Shown piece by piece: positions 1 to 5,494 of a stretch of DNA of 5,494 bases. The position numbers were made by a program, and so were the translations under genes. Within the stretch, counting starts at the first letter, position 1; each line of letters opens with the position of its first letter. This DNA is from an uncultured Sphingomonadales bacterium. GTDB lineage: Bacteria; Pseudomonadota; Alphaproteobacteria; Sphingomonadales; Sphingomonadaceae. Below the pieces are notes generated by a model, which saw only the letters and a list, made by a program, of their open reading frames with translations, searched no databases and had not been told where the DNA came from. The DNA lies in the NCBI GenBank assembly GCA_903893935.1, contig CAITOD010000220.1:1-5494 (forward strand), in the 5' to 3' direction.

Positions 1-1303
1 CATCGATCCCGTGCACGCGTTCGAGGTCGTTCGCCGGGACGAGGCTTGCGAACATGTCGATCAGGTTGCCCGCCACGGTGAATTCCGCCACCGGTTCGCC
101 GATCACGCCCTGGCTGATGCGGAACCCGCTGGCGCCGCGGCTGTAATCGCCGGTCACGCCGTTGACGCCGCTGCCGATCAGTTCGGTCACATAGACGCCT
201 TCGGCAATATCGGCGATCAGCGCTTGCGTGGTCACTGATCCGGCAGCGAGCGCGACATTGCCGGTCGAGACATAAGGTGCGCCCGAACCGCCGCGCGAGG
301 CATGGCCGCTGGGCGCTTGGCCAAGCTGGCGCGCCGCGGCGCTATCCATCAGCCAGCCGGTCAGGCGACCCGCTTCGACCAGCGCGCGCGCGCCGGTGCG
401 CAGCCCTTCGCCATCGAACGGGCGCGACCGCAGGCCCCTCGCGATATGCGGATCGTCGAGGATCATGATCGCGCTGTCGAACAGTTGCGCGCCCTCGCGG
501 TCGAGCAGGAAACTGGCGCGCCGCGCAATGGCCGATCCGGTCATCGCTGCGATCAGGTGCCCGATCAGCGAGGCGCCGACGCGCGGATCGTACACCACCG
601 GCATCGGCCCGCTGCGCATGCGGCCGGGATTGAGCCGCTGCGTGGCCCGCTCGCCTGCTTCGCGCCCGATCGCTTCGGCGCCGGGCAGATCGGCGGCGTG
701 GCGCGCGCTGCGCCAGGCATAGTCGCGCTGCATCGTGCTGCCTTCGCCGGCGACCACGCTGCCCGACAGCCCGTGGCTGCTGGCGGCATAAGCGCCGGAA
801 AAGCCGTGGCTGGTGGCGAGTGCAAACACCGACCGGCCGCTGCTGGCGCTGCCGCCGTTGCTGTTGGTCACACCGGGCACGGCCATCGCCGCGGCTTCGA
901 CCGCTTGCGCGGTCTTGCGCAAGGCTTGCGGTTCGGCTTCTCCGCCGTCGTCGAGATCGAGGTTGAGCGGCGGGTCGCGCAGCAGCAGCTCCGCGTCGGC
1001 AAGCCCGGCGTAAGGGTCGGGCGGGGCGAGCCGCGCCATGGCAACGGCGCGCGCGGCCAGCGCATCGAGCGCCACATCGCCCAGATCGGTCGATCCGATC
1101 GAAGCCGAGCCGCCGCCGGCAAACACGCGCAGGCCGATATGTTCGGATTCGGACCGCTCGACATCTTCGAGCGCACCCAGCCGCACCGTCACGCTTTGCG
1201 AGGTGTTGGCAAGATAGACCGCATCGCCAGACACGGCGCCCGCCGCGGCGGCGCGGCGCAGCAGGGCTTCGCAACGGTCGCGGGCGTGATCGGGGGAAAG
1301 CAT
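1..1303 (-). CDS. pmbA: PmbA/TldE, metalloprotease-complex subunit (3' end cut off by window edge)
   Basis: The minus strand is open from an ATG at 1303-1301 to the left edge, giving 434 codons without a stop; E. coli PmbA has about 450 residues, so only about 14 C-terminal residues are missing. The C-terminal half carries clear family blocks: IGHLIAAMTGSAIARRASFL near residues 248-267, GDYSRGASGF at 385-394, and FTVAGNLIDM at 408-417, close to E. coli PmbA. The zinc-binding HExxxH motif typical of TldD is not seen, which fits the PmbA/TldE subunit. In the known family, TldD and TldE form a cytoplasmic complex that cleaves unfolded peptides and matures peptide products such as microcins and CcdA. 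The start is secure: an in-frame TAA lies 14 codons upstream and no other ATG, GTG or TTG lies between. No clear Shine-Dalgarno precedes it, so translation may be coupled to or follow the membrane-protein gene 72 bases upstream. tldD is not in the window. Confidence 0.95.
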   Translation of the reverse strand, partial: MLSPDHARDRCEALLRRAAAAGAVSGDAVYLANTSQSVTVRLGALEDVERSESEHIGLRVFAGGGSASIGSTDLGDVALDALAARAVAMARLAPPDPYAGLADAELLLRDPPLNLDLDDGGEAEPQALRKTAQAVEAAAMAVPGVTNSNGGSASSGRSVFALATSHGFSGAYAASSHGLSGSVVAGEGSTMQRDYAWRSARHAADLPGAEAIGREAGERATQRLNPGRMRSGPMPVVYDPRVGASLIGHLIAAMTGSAIARRASFLLDREGAQLFDSAIMILDDPHIARGLRSRPFDGEGLRTGARALVEAGRLTGWLMDSAAARQLGQAPSGHASRGGSGAPYVSTGNVALAAGSVTTQALIADIAEGVYVTELIGSGVNGVTGDYSRGASGFRISQGVIGEPVAEFTVAGNLIDMFASLVPANDLERVHGID

Positions 1304-1375
1304 CGCGGGGCGTGATCCAGTCGGTTTCGAGGAAGGCTTTCGCGCTTACCCCCGACCTTCACCAGCTTCAACCGT

Positions 1376-1801
1376 TCAGGCGAGCAGCGCGACCACCACT
1401 CTGAACAGCCCCGTTACTGCAAACGGCAAGCCGATGCCAAACAGCCAGACCGCAAGCTGATCGCGCCGGAACCGTGCGCGATAGGCCGGATCGGCCGCCT
1501 CGCGATCGTCGAGTTGCTCCCAATGCCGCTCGTAATGGCGGAACAGCGGAATGATCGCGGCGACCAGCACGACGAGCGCGAACAAAGGCAGCGCCGACCC
1601 ATTGCCCTGGGTCATTGCATTCATCGTCACCATGATCTGCAGGCCGGTATAGACCAGCAGGGCATACGCCACGGTGTCGCTCATCCGCTTGCGCCAATCG
1701 AGCGCGCGCGGCGTGCGCCGGTGTGCGGCGTGGGGTGCTGTATCGGGCGTCCCGCTCCAGGCGCTGTGGCTCGCAGGCGACGCGGTCGTGGCTTTGGCCA
1801 T
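1376..1801 (-). CDS. Hypothetical three-helix membrane protein
   Basis: This 141-residue protein is not recognised as a named family. Residues 1-40 are Ala/Arg/Pro-rich and probably cytoplasmic. Three hydrophobic stretches follow: about 43-63 (starting VAYALLVYTGL), about 70-88 (ALPLFALVVLVAAIIPLF) and about 115-140 (LAVWLFGIGLPFAVTGLFRV). They are separated by a charged loop at about 88-114 (RHYERHWEQL, then an Arg-rich stretch). This predicts an inner-membrane protein. The ATG at 1801 is chosen because a strong purine-rich site (GGAGAGAAGGA) ends 8 bases upstream; an internal ATG at 1684 (residue 40) is possible but has only a weak site. A competing minus-strand frame covering 1368-1838 lacks hydrophobic organisation and is judged a shadow. 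The gene lies 72 bases upstream of pmbA on the same strand with no visible terminator, so an operon is likely. Function is unknown; a conserved sphingomonad hypothetical protein is the best description. Confidence 0.82.
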   Translation of the reverse strand: MAKATTASPASHSAWSGTPDTAPHAAHRRTPRALDWRKRMSDTVAYALLVYTGLQIMVTMNAMTQGNGSALPLFALVVLVAAIIPLFRHYERHWEQLDDREAADPAYRARFRRDQLAVWLFGIGLPFAVTGLFRVVVALLA

Positions 1802-1809
1802 CTTCGGGG

Positions 1810-1820
1810 TCCTTCTCTCC
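1810..1820 (-). promoter_or_regulatory. Ribosome binding site of the membrane-protein gene
   Basis: Read on the minus strand the site is GGAGAGAAGGA, with AAGGA 8 bases before the ATG at 1801. It supports that start over the internal ATG at 1684 and over the overlapping alternative frame. Confidence 0.75.
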
Positions 1821-1828
1821 AGTGACCG

Positions 1829-1857
1829 AGTAAATCACGCGCCGCGTCGGCTGGCAA
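1829..1857 (-). promoter_or_regulatory. Candidate sigma-70-type promoter for the membrane protein-pmbA unit
   Basis: On the minus strand TTGCCA (1857-1852, 5 of 6 matches to TTGACA) is followed after exactly 17 bases by TTTACT (1834-1829, 4 of 6 matches to TATAAT). Transcription would start near 1822, leaving a leader of about 21 bases that contains the ribosome binding site. Hexamer match, spacing and position all fit. The call is by eye only. Confidence 0.5.
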
Positions 1858-1880
1858 GCGGGAACCTGCGCGCCAAAACG

Positions 1881-1898
1881 CCCTTGTCAGGACAGGGG
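1881..1898. repeat. Short imperfect dyad (possible operator)
   Basis: CCCTTGTC and GACAGGGG flank a central AG, giving eight pairings if one T-G wobble is allowed; the core TGTC-AG-GACA is a perfect inverted repeat. A further GACAGG half-site lies at 1904-1909, 13 bases after the GACAGG at 1891-1896. Position between divergent genes suits a regulator-binding site, but no regulator can be named and the arms are short enough to arise by chance. Confidence 0.3.
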
Positions 1899-1946
1899 CC
1901 GCGACAGGAAGCGGGGCGAAACGCGCACAAATCGTGCCAGATCGTG

Positions 1947-1962
1947 TGCCCGGCCTTTGCCA
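1947..1962 (-). promoter_or_regulatory. Candidate sigma-54 (-24/-12) promoter pointing left
   Basis: On the minus strand the sequence is TGGCAAAGGCCGGGCA. The invariant GG and GC are separated by the required 10 bases. The -24 block matches TGGCA of TGGCACG, and the -12 block is GGGCA against TTGCA. Transcription would start near 1936, giving a leader of about 135 bases to the membrane-protein start at 1801. The match is partial and no activator site was identified, so this is only a candidate. Confidence 0.25.
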
Positions 1963-2038
1963 CGGCCCGATCAGCCGCTATGGCACGCCAATGCCGCGCG
2001 TGGGCCCGGCGCAAGCAGCGAAAGTTCGCACGGATACG

Positions 2039-2821
2039 ATGAACGCTATTGCCGAACCTGCAAATCCTTCCGACCGAAGCGAGGCTGCTGCGCTTCCGGC
2101 GGGCGGGCTGGAAGTGGTCTCGATCGCCAAGTCCTACGACAAGCGCCCGGTGCTGAGCGATATTTCGCTGTCGGTCGGCAAAGGCGAAGTGCTCGGTCTG
2201 CTCGGCCCCAACGGTGCGGGCAAGACCACTTGCTTTTATTCGATCATGGGCCTCGTGCGGCCGGATTCGGGCCGCATCCTGCTCGATGGCGTCGATATCA
2301 CGCAATTGCCGATGTACCGCCGCGCCATCCTCGGGCTTGGCTATCTGCCGCAGGAAACCTCGATTTTTCGCGGCATGACGGTCGAGCAGAACATTGCCAC
2401 CGTGCTCGAACTGATCGAACCCGATCGCGACACGCGCGCGGCCGAGCTCGAACGCCTGCTCGACGAATTCGGGCTGACCAGATTGCGCACCAGCGCGGCG
2501 ATGGCGCTGTCGGGTGGTGAACGCCGCCGCTGCGAAATCGCGCGCGCGCTCGCCGCGCATCCGTCGATCATCCTGCTCGACGAACCTTTCGCCGGGATCG
2601 ACCCGCTGTCGATCAGCGAAATCCGCCATCTGGTGATGGATCTGGCGCAGCGCGGCATCGGCGTGCTGATCACCGATCACAACGTGCGCGAAACGCTCGA
2701 TATCGTCGACCGCGCCTGCATCATCTATGGCGGGCAAGTGCTGTTTTCGGGCAGTCCCGAAGCGCTGGTTGCCGATCCCAATGTTCGCCGGCTCTATCTG
2801 GGCGAGGGCTTTACGCTTTGA
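2039..2821 (+). CDS. lptB: LptB, ATPase of the lipopolysaccharide export ABC transporter
   Basis: The 260-residue product is a complete ABC ATPase. Walker A is GPNGAGKT at 56-63, the Q-loop glutamine is Q105 in YLPQE, the signature is LSGGERRR at 157-164, Walker B ends LLDEP at 179-183 with catalytic E182, and the switch histidine is H214 in ITDHNVRET. FAGIDP and the C-terminal RRLYLGEGFTL (E. coli LptB ends RVYLGEDFRL) mark it as LptB rather than a generic transporter ATPase. F110 in SIFRG corresponds to the phenylalanine that contacts LptF/LptG. In the known system LptB2FG on the inner-membrane face extracts lipopolysaccharide and drives it to the outer membrane through LptC, LptA and LptDE. 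The ATG at 2039 leaves a modest 23-residue leader; upstream ATGs at 1934 and 1991 add only unconserved sequence. The ribosome binding site is weak. rpoN follows after 54 bases, so the two are probably co-transcribed. lptA and lptC are not adjacent upstream. Confidence 0.95.
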   Translation: MNAIAEPANPSDRSEAAALPAGGLEVVSIAKSYDKRPVLSDISLSVGKGEVLGLLGPNGAGKTTCFYSIMGLVRPDSGRILLDGVDITQLPMYRRAILGLGYLPQETSIFRGMTVEQNIATVLELIEPDRDTRAAELERLLDEFGLTRLRTSAAMALSGGERRRCEIARALAAHPSIILLDEPFAGIDPLSISEIRHLVMDLAQRGIGVLITDHNVRETLDIVDRACIIYGGQVLFSGSPEALVADPNVRRLYLGEGFTL

Positions 2822-2860
2822 TGCAGATTGGGCTGATGCCGCTCTGGCTGATACCCGTCC

Positions 2861-2867
2861 GGGGGGA
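2861..2867 (+). promoter_or_regulatory. Ribosome binding site that fixes the GTG start of rpoN
   Basis: GGGGGGA lies 8 bases before the GTG at 2876. The in-frame TGA at 2849-2851 and the absence of any other start codon after it leave GTG 2876 as the only start that keeps the conserved N-terminal region. Confidence 0.7.
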
Positions 2868-2875
2868 CTAGAACA

Positions 2876-4402
2876 GTGGCGCTCGGACCGAGGCTGGATC
2901 TTCGCCAGAGCCAGTCGCTGGTAATGACACCGCAGTTGCAGCAGGCCATCAAGCTGCTGACGCTGTCCAATCTCGAAGTCGAAGCGTTCATCGGCGAAGC
3001 GCTCGATGCCAATCCGTTGCTCGATGTGGCTGATGCGGGCGCCGAAGTACCGCTGGCCGACACACCGGTCGAGCCCGATCTGCGCCGCACCCATCTGGAA
3101 TCCTCGCCGGTCGATCAGCTGGTCGGTGAGGGCCGCGCCGCCGAAGACCGGCCGCTCGATATCGATCCCGACACACTCGATCGCGACCGCGATACCGGCG
3201 ATGGTCTGGGCGCTGGGCCCGCCGACAGCGGCGACTGGAGCGCGGGGCTGGGCGGCGGGGACAGCGAAGGCCCCGGCATCGACGCGCACGGGGCCGCCGA
3301 GGCGAGCCTGGCCGAACATCTCCACGCGCAGATCGGTGCGACCACGCGCGATCCGCAGGCGCTGTTCGTGGCGCGCTGGCTGATCGACCAGCTCGACGAG
3401 ACCGGCTATCTGACCCAGCCGCTGGCCGAGGCCGCGGCGATGCTTGGTGTCCCGCTGGCCACGGTCGAAGCCGCGCTCGCGCTGGTCCAGGCGCTCGATC
3501 CGACCGGGGTTGGCGCGCGCACTCTGGGCGAATGCCTGGCGCTGCAGGCGCGCGAGGCCGATCGCTGCGATCCGTGCATGGCGCGCCTGCTTGATAATCT
3601 CGATCTGCTCGCGCGCGGCGAGCTGGCGCGGTTGCGCCGGATGTGCGGGGTCGATGAAGACGATTTTGCCGACATGCTGGCCGAATTGCGCGGCTACGAC
3701 CCCAAGCCCGGCTTGCGCTTCGGCAGCGGCGCGGGCGAGGCGGTGGTGCCCGATATTCTGGTGCGCGAAGCGGTGGGTGAAGACGGCGCAGCCGGCTGGG
3801 ACATCGCGATCAACCAGGCGACTTTGCCGCGGCTGATCGTCAATCGCGGCTATTACGTCGAATTGCGCCAGAGCTGCGTGAGCAAAGAGGCGCGCGCCTG
3901 GCTGGGCGAACGGCTGGCCGATGCCAACTGGCTGCTCAAGGCGCTCGACCAGCGGCAGAAGACGATCCTCAAAGTCGCCGCCGAAATCGTGCGCCACCAG
4001 GACGGGTTCTTTCGCAACGGCGTGTCGCATCTGCGCCCGCTGACGCTGCGCACAGTGGCCGAGGCGGTGTCTTTGCATGAATCGACCGTGAGCCGGGTGA
4101 CGGCCAACAAATATCTGCACTGCGTGCGCGGCACGTACGAGCTCAAGTATTTCTTCACCTCGGGCGTGGCATCCTCCGATGGCGAGGGCGCGGTTTCGGC
4201 CGAAGCAGTCAAGGCGGCGATCCGCCAGTTGATCGACGCCGAAGCGGCCGATGCCGTGCTTTCCGACGATACGCTGGTCGATCTGCTGAAAGCGCGGGGC
4301 TTCGATCTGGCGCGGCGCACCGTTGCCAAGTATCGCGAAGCGATCGGGCTTGGCAGTTCGGTGCAGCGGCGCCGGCAAAAGGCGTTGGCGCGGGGCCGCT
4401 AA
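2876..4402 (+). CDS. rpoN: RNA polymerase sigma-54 factor RpoN
   Basis: The product has 508 residues, close to the family's usual 480-510. Region I is the glutamine- and leucine-rich activator-responsive N-terminus (residues 1-50, with LRQSQSLVMTPQLQQAIKLL at 9-28). Region II, about 50-143, is long, acidic and glycine-rich, as expected for this variable linker. Core-polymerase binding region III starts near SLAEHL at 144. A helix-turn-helix for the -12 element lies around 392-411 (RTVAEAVSLHESTVSRV). The RpoN box ARRTVAKYRE at 479-488 contacts the -24 element and is intact. Known role: sigma-54 directs polymerase to -24/-12 promoters and needs an AAA+ enhancer-binding protein to open them, typically for nitrogen, motility or stress genes. 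Translation starts at GTG with a good ribosome binding site. The gene sits 54 bases after lptB, probably in one transcript. No enhancer-binding protein gene is present in the window, and hpf and ptsN do not follow. Confidence 0.97.
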   Translation: MALGPRLDLRQSQSLVMTPQLQQAIKLLTLSNLEVEAFIGEALDANPLLDVADAGAEVPLADTPVEPDLRRTHLESSPVDQLVGEGRAAEDRPLDIDPDTLDRDRDTGDGLGAGPADSGDWSAGLGGGDSEGPGIDAHGAAEASLAEHLHAQIGATTRDPQALFVARWLIDQLDETGYLTQPLAEAAAMLGVPLATVEAALALVQALDPTGVGARTLGECLALQAREADRCDPCMARLLDNLDLLARGELARLRRMCGVDEDDFADMLAELRGYDPKPGLRFGSGAGEAVVPDILVREAVGEDGAAGWDIAINQATLPRLIVNRGYYVELRQSCVSKEARAWLGERLADANWLLKALDQRQKTILKVAAEIVRHQDGFFRNGVSHLRPLTLRTVAEAVSLHESTVSRVTANKYLHCVRGTYELKYFFTSGVASSDGEGAVSAEAVKAAIRQLIDAEAADAVLSDDTLVDLLKARGFDLARRTVAKYREAIGLGSSVQRRRQKALARGR

Positions 4403-4488
4403 TGCTGCCAAAGGCTTGGCTTGCCAGCGCTGCCCACGCGGCGATATCGAGGGATGGCGGGATGGGCCGTGCAGCGCGCACCGCCGAT

Positions 4489-4493
4489 AGGGA
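4489..4493 (+). promoter_or_regulatory. Ribosome binding site of the TPR protein gene
   Basis: AGGGA lies 6 bases before the ATG at 4500, supporting that start and the reading frame against two overlapping frames. Confidence 0.6.
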
Positions 4494-4499
4494 CAGACA

Positions 4500-5306
4500 A
4501 TGAACGAGGCCGACCCCGCTGGACACGCCGCCGGTGCGCCAGGCAGCGCCACCAGCGTGCTCGCGCGGATCGCGATGGGCTTGCTGGTGATCGTGGCGAT
4601 CACGGCAGCGGGGCTGGCGATCTATCGCAACCAGCGCGATCGCGCGGGCATGCCGGTGGCGGTCGCGCCCGCGCCGCGCGAAACCCCGGCGCCGACGGTC
4701 GAAGACGTTGTCGCGCGGTTCGAACAGCAGGTCACGCAGACTCCGACCGATGCCGAGGCCTGGCGCAACCTTGGCTGGTCATATTTCCAGCGCGGCCAAT
4801 ACGCGCAAAGTGCCGCAGCCTTGCGCCATGCCGCCGATATCGATCCGACCGACGCACGTACGCTGTCGTTCCTGGGCGAAGCCGTGTTGCAGGCGCACAA
4901 GACCCAGAACCACATGCCCCACGAGGCGCGCGCCGCGTTTGACGAAGCGCTCAAGCTCGATCCCAAAGATGCCCGGGCGCGCTATTACCGCGCGTTCGGC
5001 TGGGATCTGGCGGGTCAGCACCGCCGCGCAATCCACGCGTGGTTTGCCCTGTTGCGCGACACGCCGCCCGATGCGCCTTATGCCGGCGATATCCGCGCGG
5101 TGATCCGCGCGGTCGGCGCGCGCCATCACATCAAAGTCGAAAAACGGCTGGCCGAAGTGCAGTATGTCCCCCCGGGCAGCGCCGTCGCCGCGGCTGCGAG
5201 TGCCGACAAGCGCCACGCGGTTCTGCCGGGCCCGGCGGGCGAACTGATGCGCGCGGTCGAAGGCGTGCCGCGCCCGGTGCATTCGGCTGCGCCGCACGGG
5301 CAGTAG
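4500..5306 (+). CDS. Membrane-anchored tetratricopeptide-repeat protein, CcmI/NrfG-like
   Basis: The 268-residue protein has a short polar N-terminus, one transmembrane segment at about 20-42 (starting [20 protein letters not shown]), a Pro/Ala-rich linker at about 52-66 and then TPR units. The first, at about 84-117, reads [20 protein letters not shown] and ends HAADIDPTD. The second, more degenerate, covers about 118-155 and ends in EALKLDP. The third, at about 157-190, has [20 protein letters not shown]. The pattern from [12 protein letters not shown] through the Trp-rich third repeat ([17 protein letters not shown]) resembles the periplasmic TPR part of CcmI/CycH and NrfG, which present apocytochrome c to the haem ligation machinery. 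That assignment is inferred. The CcmI-type N-terminal two-helix domain is absent, and no other ccm gene is near, so a general TPR scaffold role remains possible. The Ala/Pro-rich tail after about 214 is probably disordered. The gene starts 97 bases after rpoN, possibly in the same transcript or from its own promoter. Confidence 0.85.
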   Translation: MNEADPAGHAAGAPGSATSVLARIAMGLLVIVAITAAGLAIYRNQRDRAGMPVAVAPAPRETPAPTVEDVVARFEQQVTQTPTDAEAWRNLGWSYFQRGQYAQSAAALRHAADIDPTDARTLSFLGEAVLQAHKTQNHMPHEARAAFDEALKLDPKDARARYYRAFGWDLAGQHRRAIHAWFALLRDTPPDAPYAGDIRAVIRAVGARHHIKVEKRLAEVQYVPPGSAVAAAASADKRHAVLPGPAGELMRAVEGVPRPVHSAAPHGQ

Positions 5307-5316
5307 CTCTCAGACG

Positions 5317-5494
5317 TTGGACGTCGGCAGGATCAAGGACATCGACAAGAACACCTCGTACCGGATCGGTCTGAAGGTGTCCAGCCCCGCGGTGTCGCGG
5401 TCGATCATCGGTGTGGAGGACGCGTACCACGTCGAGTCGGGCAAGGAGCACAAAGGCGTTGGATTCCTGGTGCCCGCGCCCGGCGCCGCTCCGG
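5317..5494 (+). CDS. Unidentified coding fragment running off the right edge, foreign-looking
   Basis: One frame is open from 5248 to the window end. From about 5314 it reads like real protein, with blocks such as [20 protein letters not shown] and [19 protein letters not shown]. The only start-like codon near its beginning is a TTG at 5317, with no Shine-Dalgarno before it, so it more likely begins outside this sequence context. Of 60 codons from 5314, about 54 end in G or C. Asp is always GAC and Glu always GAG, and AGG and CGG arginine codons appear, whereas the neighbouring genes use GAT, GAA and CGC freely. This resembles actinobacterial codon use. The family was not recognised. It may be the interior of a gene joined here by an assembly or library artefact, or a recent insertion; a native short leaderless gene is less likely. 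Confidence 0.4.
   Translation, partial: MDVGRIKDIDKNTSYRIGLKVSSPAVSRSIIGVEDAYHVESGKEHKGVGFLVPAPGAAP

Larger units (their letters stand above)
1802..2038. other. Divergent intergenic region between the pmbA unit and lptB-rpoN
   Basis: These 237 bases separate the two oppositely oriented units. They hold the leftward promoter and ribosome binding site, a short dyad at 1881-1898, a tandem direct repeat at 1931-1950, and two sigma-54-like elements (1947-1962 leftward, 1981-1995 rightward). An open frame in register with lptB runs back to an ATG at 1934, but its translation shows no family-like content and was not accepted as coding. No good TTGACA/TATAAT pair points toward lptB. The nearest is TTGCCA at 1957-1962 with TATGGC at 1979-1984 (16-base spacing), which is weak. 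Confidence 0.7.

Noticed and set aside
342..1274. Minus-strand open frame of 310 codons overlapping pmbA
   Set aside because: It is out of frame with pmbA, strongly arginine-rich, and has no recognisable domain.
302..1315. Plus-strand open frame of 337 codons
   Set aside because: It is antisense to pmbA, whose frame has clear family motifs; the plus-strand translation is low-complexity Arg/Ala/Gly sequence.
1368..1838. Alternative minus-strand frame of 156 codons over the membrane-protein gene
   Set aside because: It lacks transmembrane organisation and a ribosome binding site, whereas the 1376-1801 frame has both.
1934..2038. 35-residue N-terminal extension of LptB from upstream ATGs at 1934 or 1991
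   Set aside because: The extension has no similarity to LptB proteins and would cover the intergenic region with its regulatory candidates; ATG 2039 gives a normal length.
4414..4432. Possible sigma-54 promoter between rpoN and the TPR gene (TTGGCTTGCC region)
   Set aside because: GG and GC are 9 bases apart rather than 10, and the -24 block matches poorly.
4403..4499. Possible transcription terminator after rpoN
   Set aside because: Only a 4-base stem (TGGC/GCCA) with a 2-base loop and no T-run was found, too weak for an intrinsic terminator.
1835..4603. Very long antisense open frame (922 codons) opposite lptB, rpoN and the start of the TPR gene
   Set aside because: It is rich in Arg, His, Ala and Gln, shows no domain or family motif, and lies opposite two unmistakable genes. 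Long stop-free antisense frames are expected in GC-rich DNA with biased third codon positions.
5131..5451. Minus-strand open frame of 106 codons across the right end
   Set aside because: It is antisense to the TPR gene tail and to the coherent plus-strand fragment, and is an arginine/proline-rich shadow.

Overview
The window is GC-rich DNA whose gene content and sequence style point to an alphaproteobacterium, most likely a member of the Sphingomonadales. This is an inference from protein character and codon habit, not a database match. It carries four complete or nearly complete chromosomal genes around one divergent intergenic region, plus a short coding fragment at the right edge that looks foreign.

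Left part, minus strand, reading leftwards from about 1801. First comes a 141-residue membrane protein of unknown function with three predicted transmembrane segments (1376-1801). A pmbA/tldE gene follows (1303 to the left edge); only about its last 14 residues are missing. The 72-base gap between them, with no visible terminator, suggests co-transcription from the promoter candidate at 1829-1857. PmbA/TldE works with TldD in a cytoplasmic metalloprotease complex.

The divergent intergenic region (1802-2038) holds a Shine-Dalgarno site and a good sigma-70-type promoter for the leftward genes, a small dyad, a tandem direct repeat, and two sigma-54-like elements. One of these has correct spacing and points left. 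The other has a perfect -24 half but spacing one base short and points right. No convincing sigma-70 promoter for the rightward genes was found.

Right part, plus strand. lptB (2039-2821) encodes the ATPase of the lipopolysaccharide export machine. It is followed after 54 bases by rpoN (2876-4402, GTG start), the sigma-54 factor. This lptB-rpoN pair is a classical proteobacterial neighbourhood. However, lptA/lptC are not directly upstream and hpf/ptsN are not directly downstream. Instead, 97 bases after rpoN lies a membrane-anchored tetratricopeptide-repeat protein (4500-5306) resembling the soluble part of CcmI/NrfG cytochrome c biogenesis factors.

Right edge (5307-5494). After the TPR gene's stop codon an open frame runs off the window with almost exclusively G/C-ending codons, no ribosome binding site and no good start codon. 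It reads like the interior of an unrelated, actinobacterial-style gene. It may be an assembly or library chimera, or a real junction.

I did not find an obvious novel multi-gene system. The most unusual items are the foreign-looking right end, the altered gene context of lptB-rpoN, and the sigma-54-like sites beside the sigma-54 gene.
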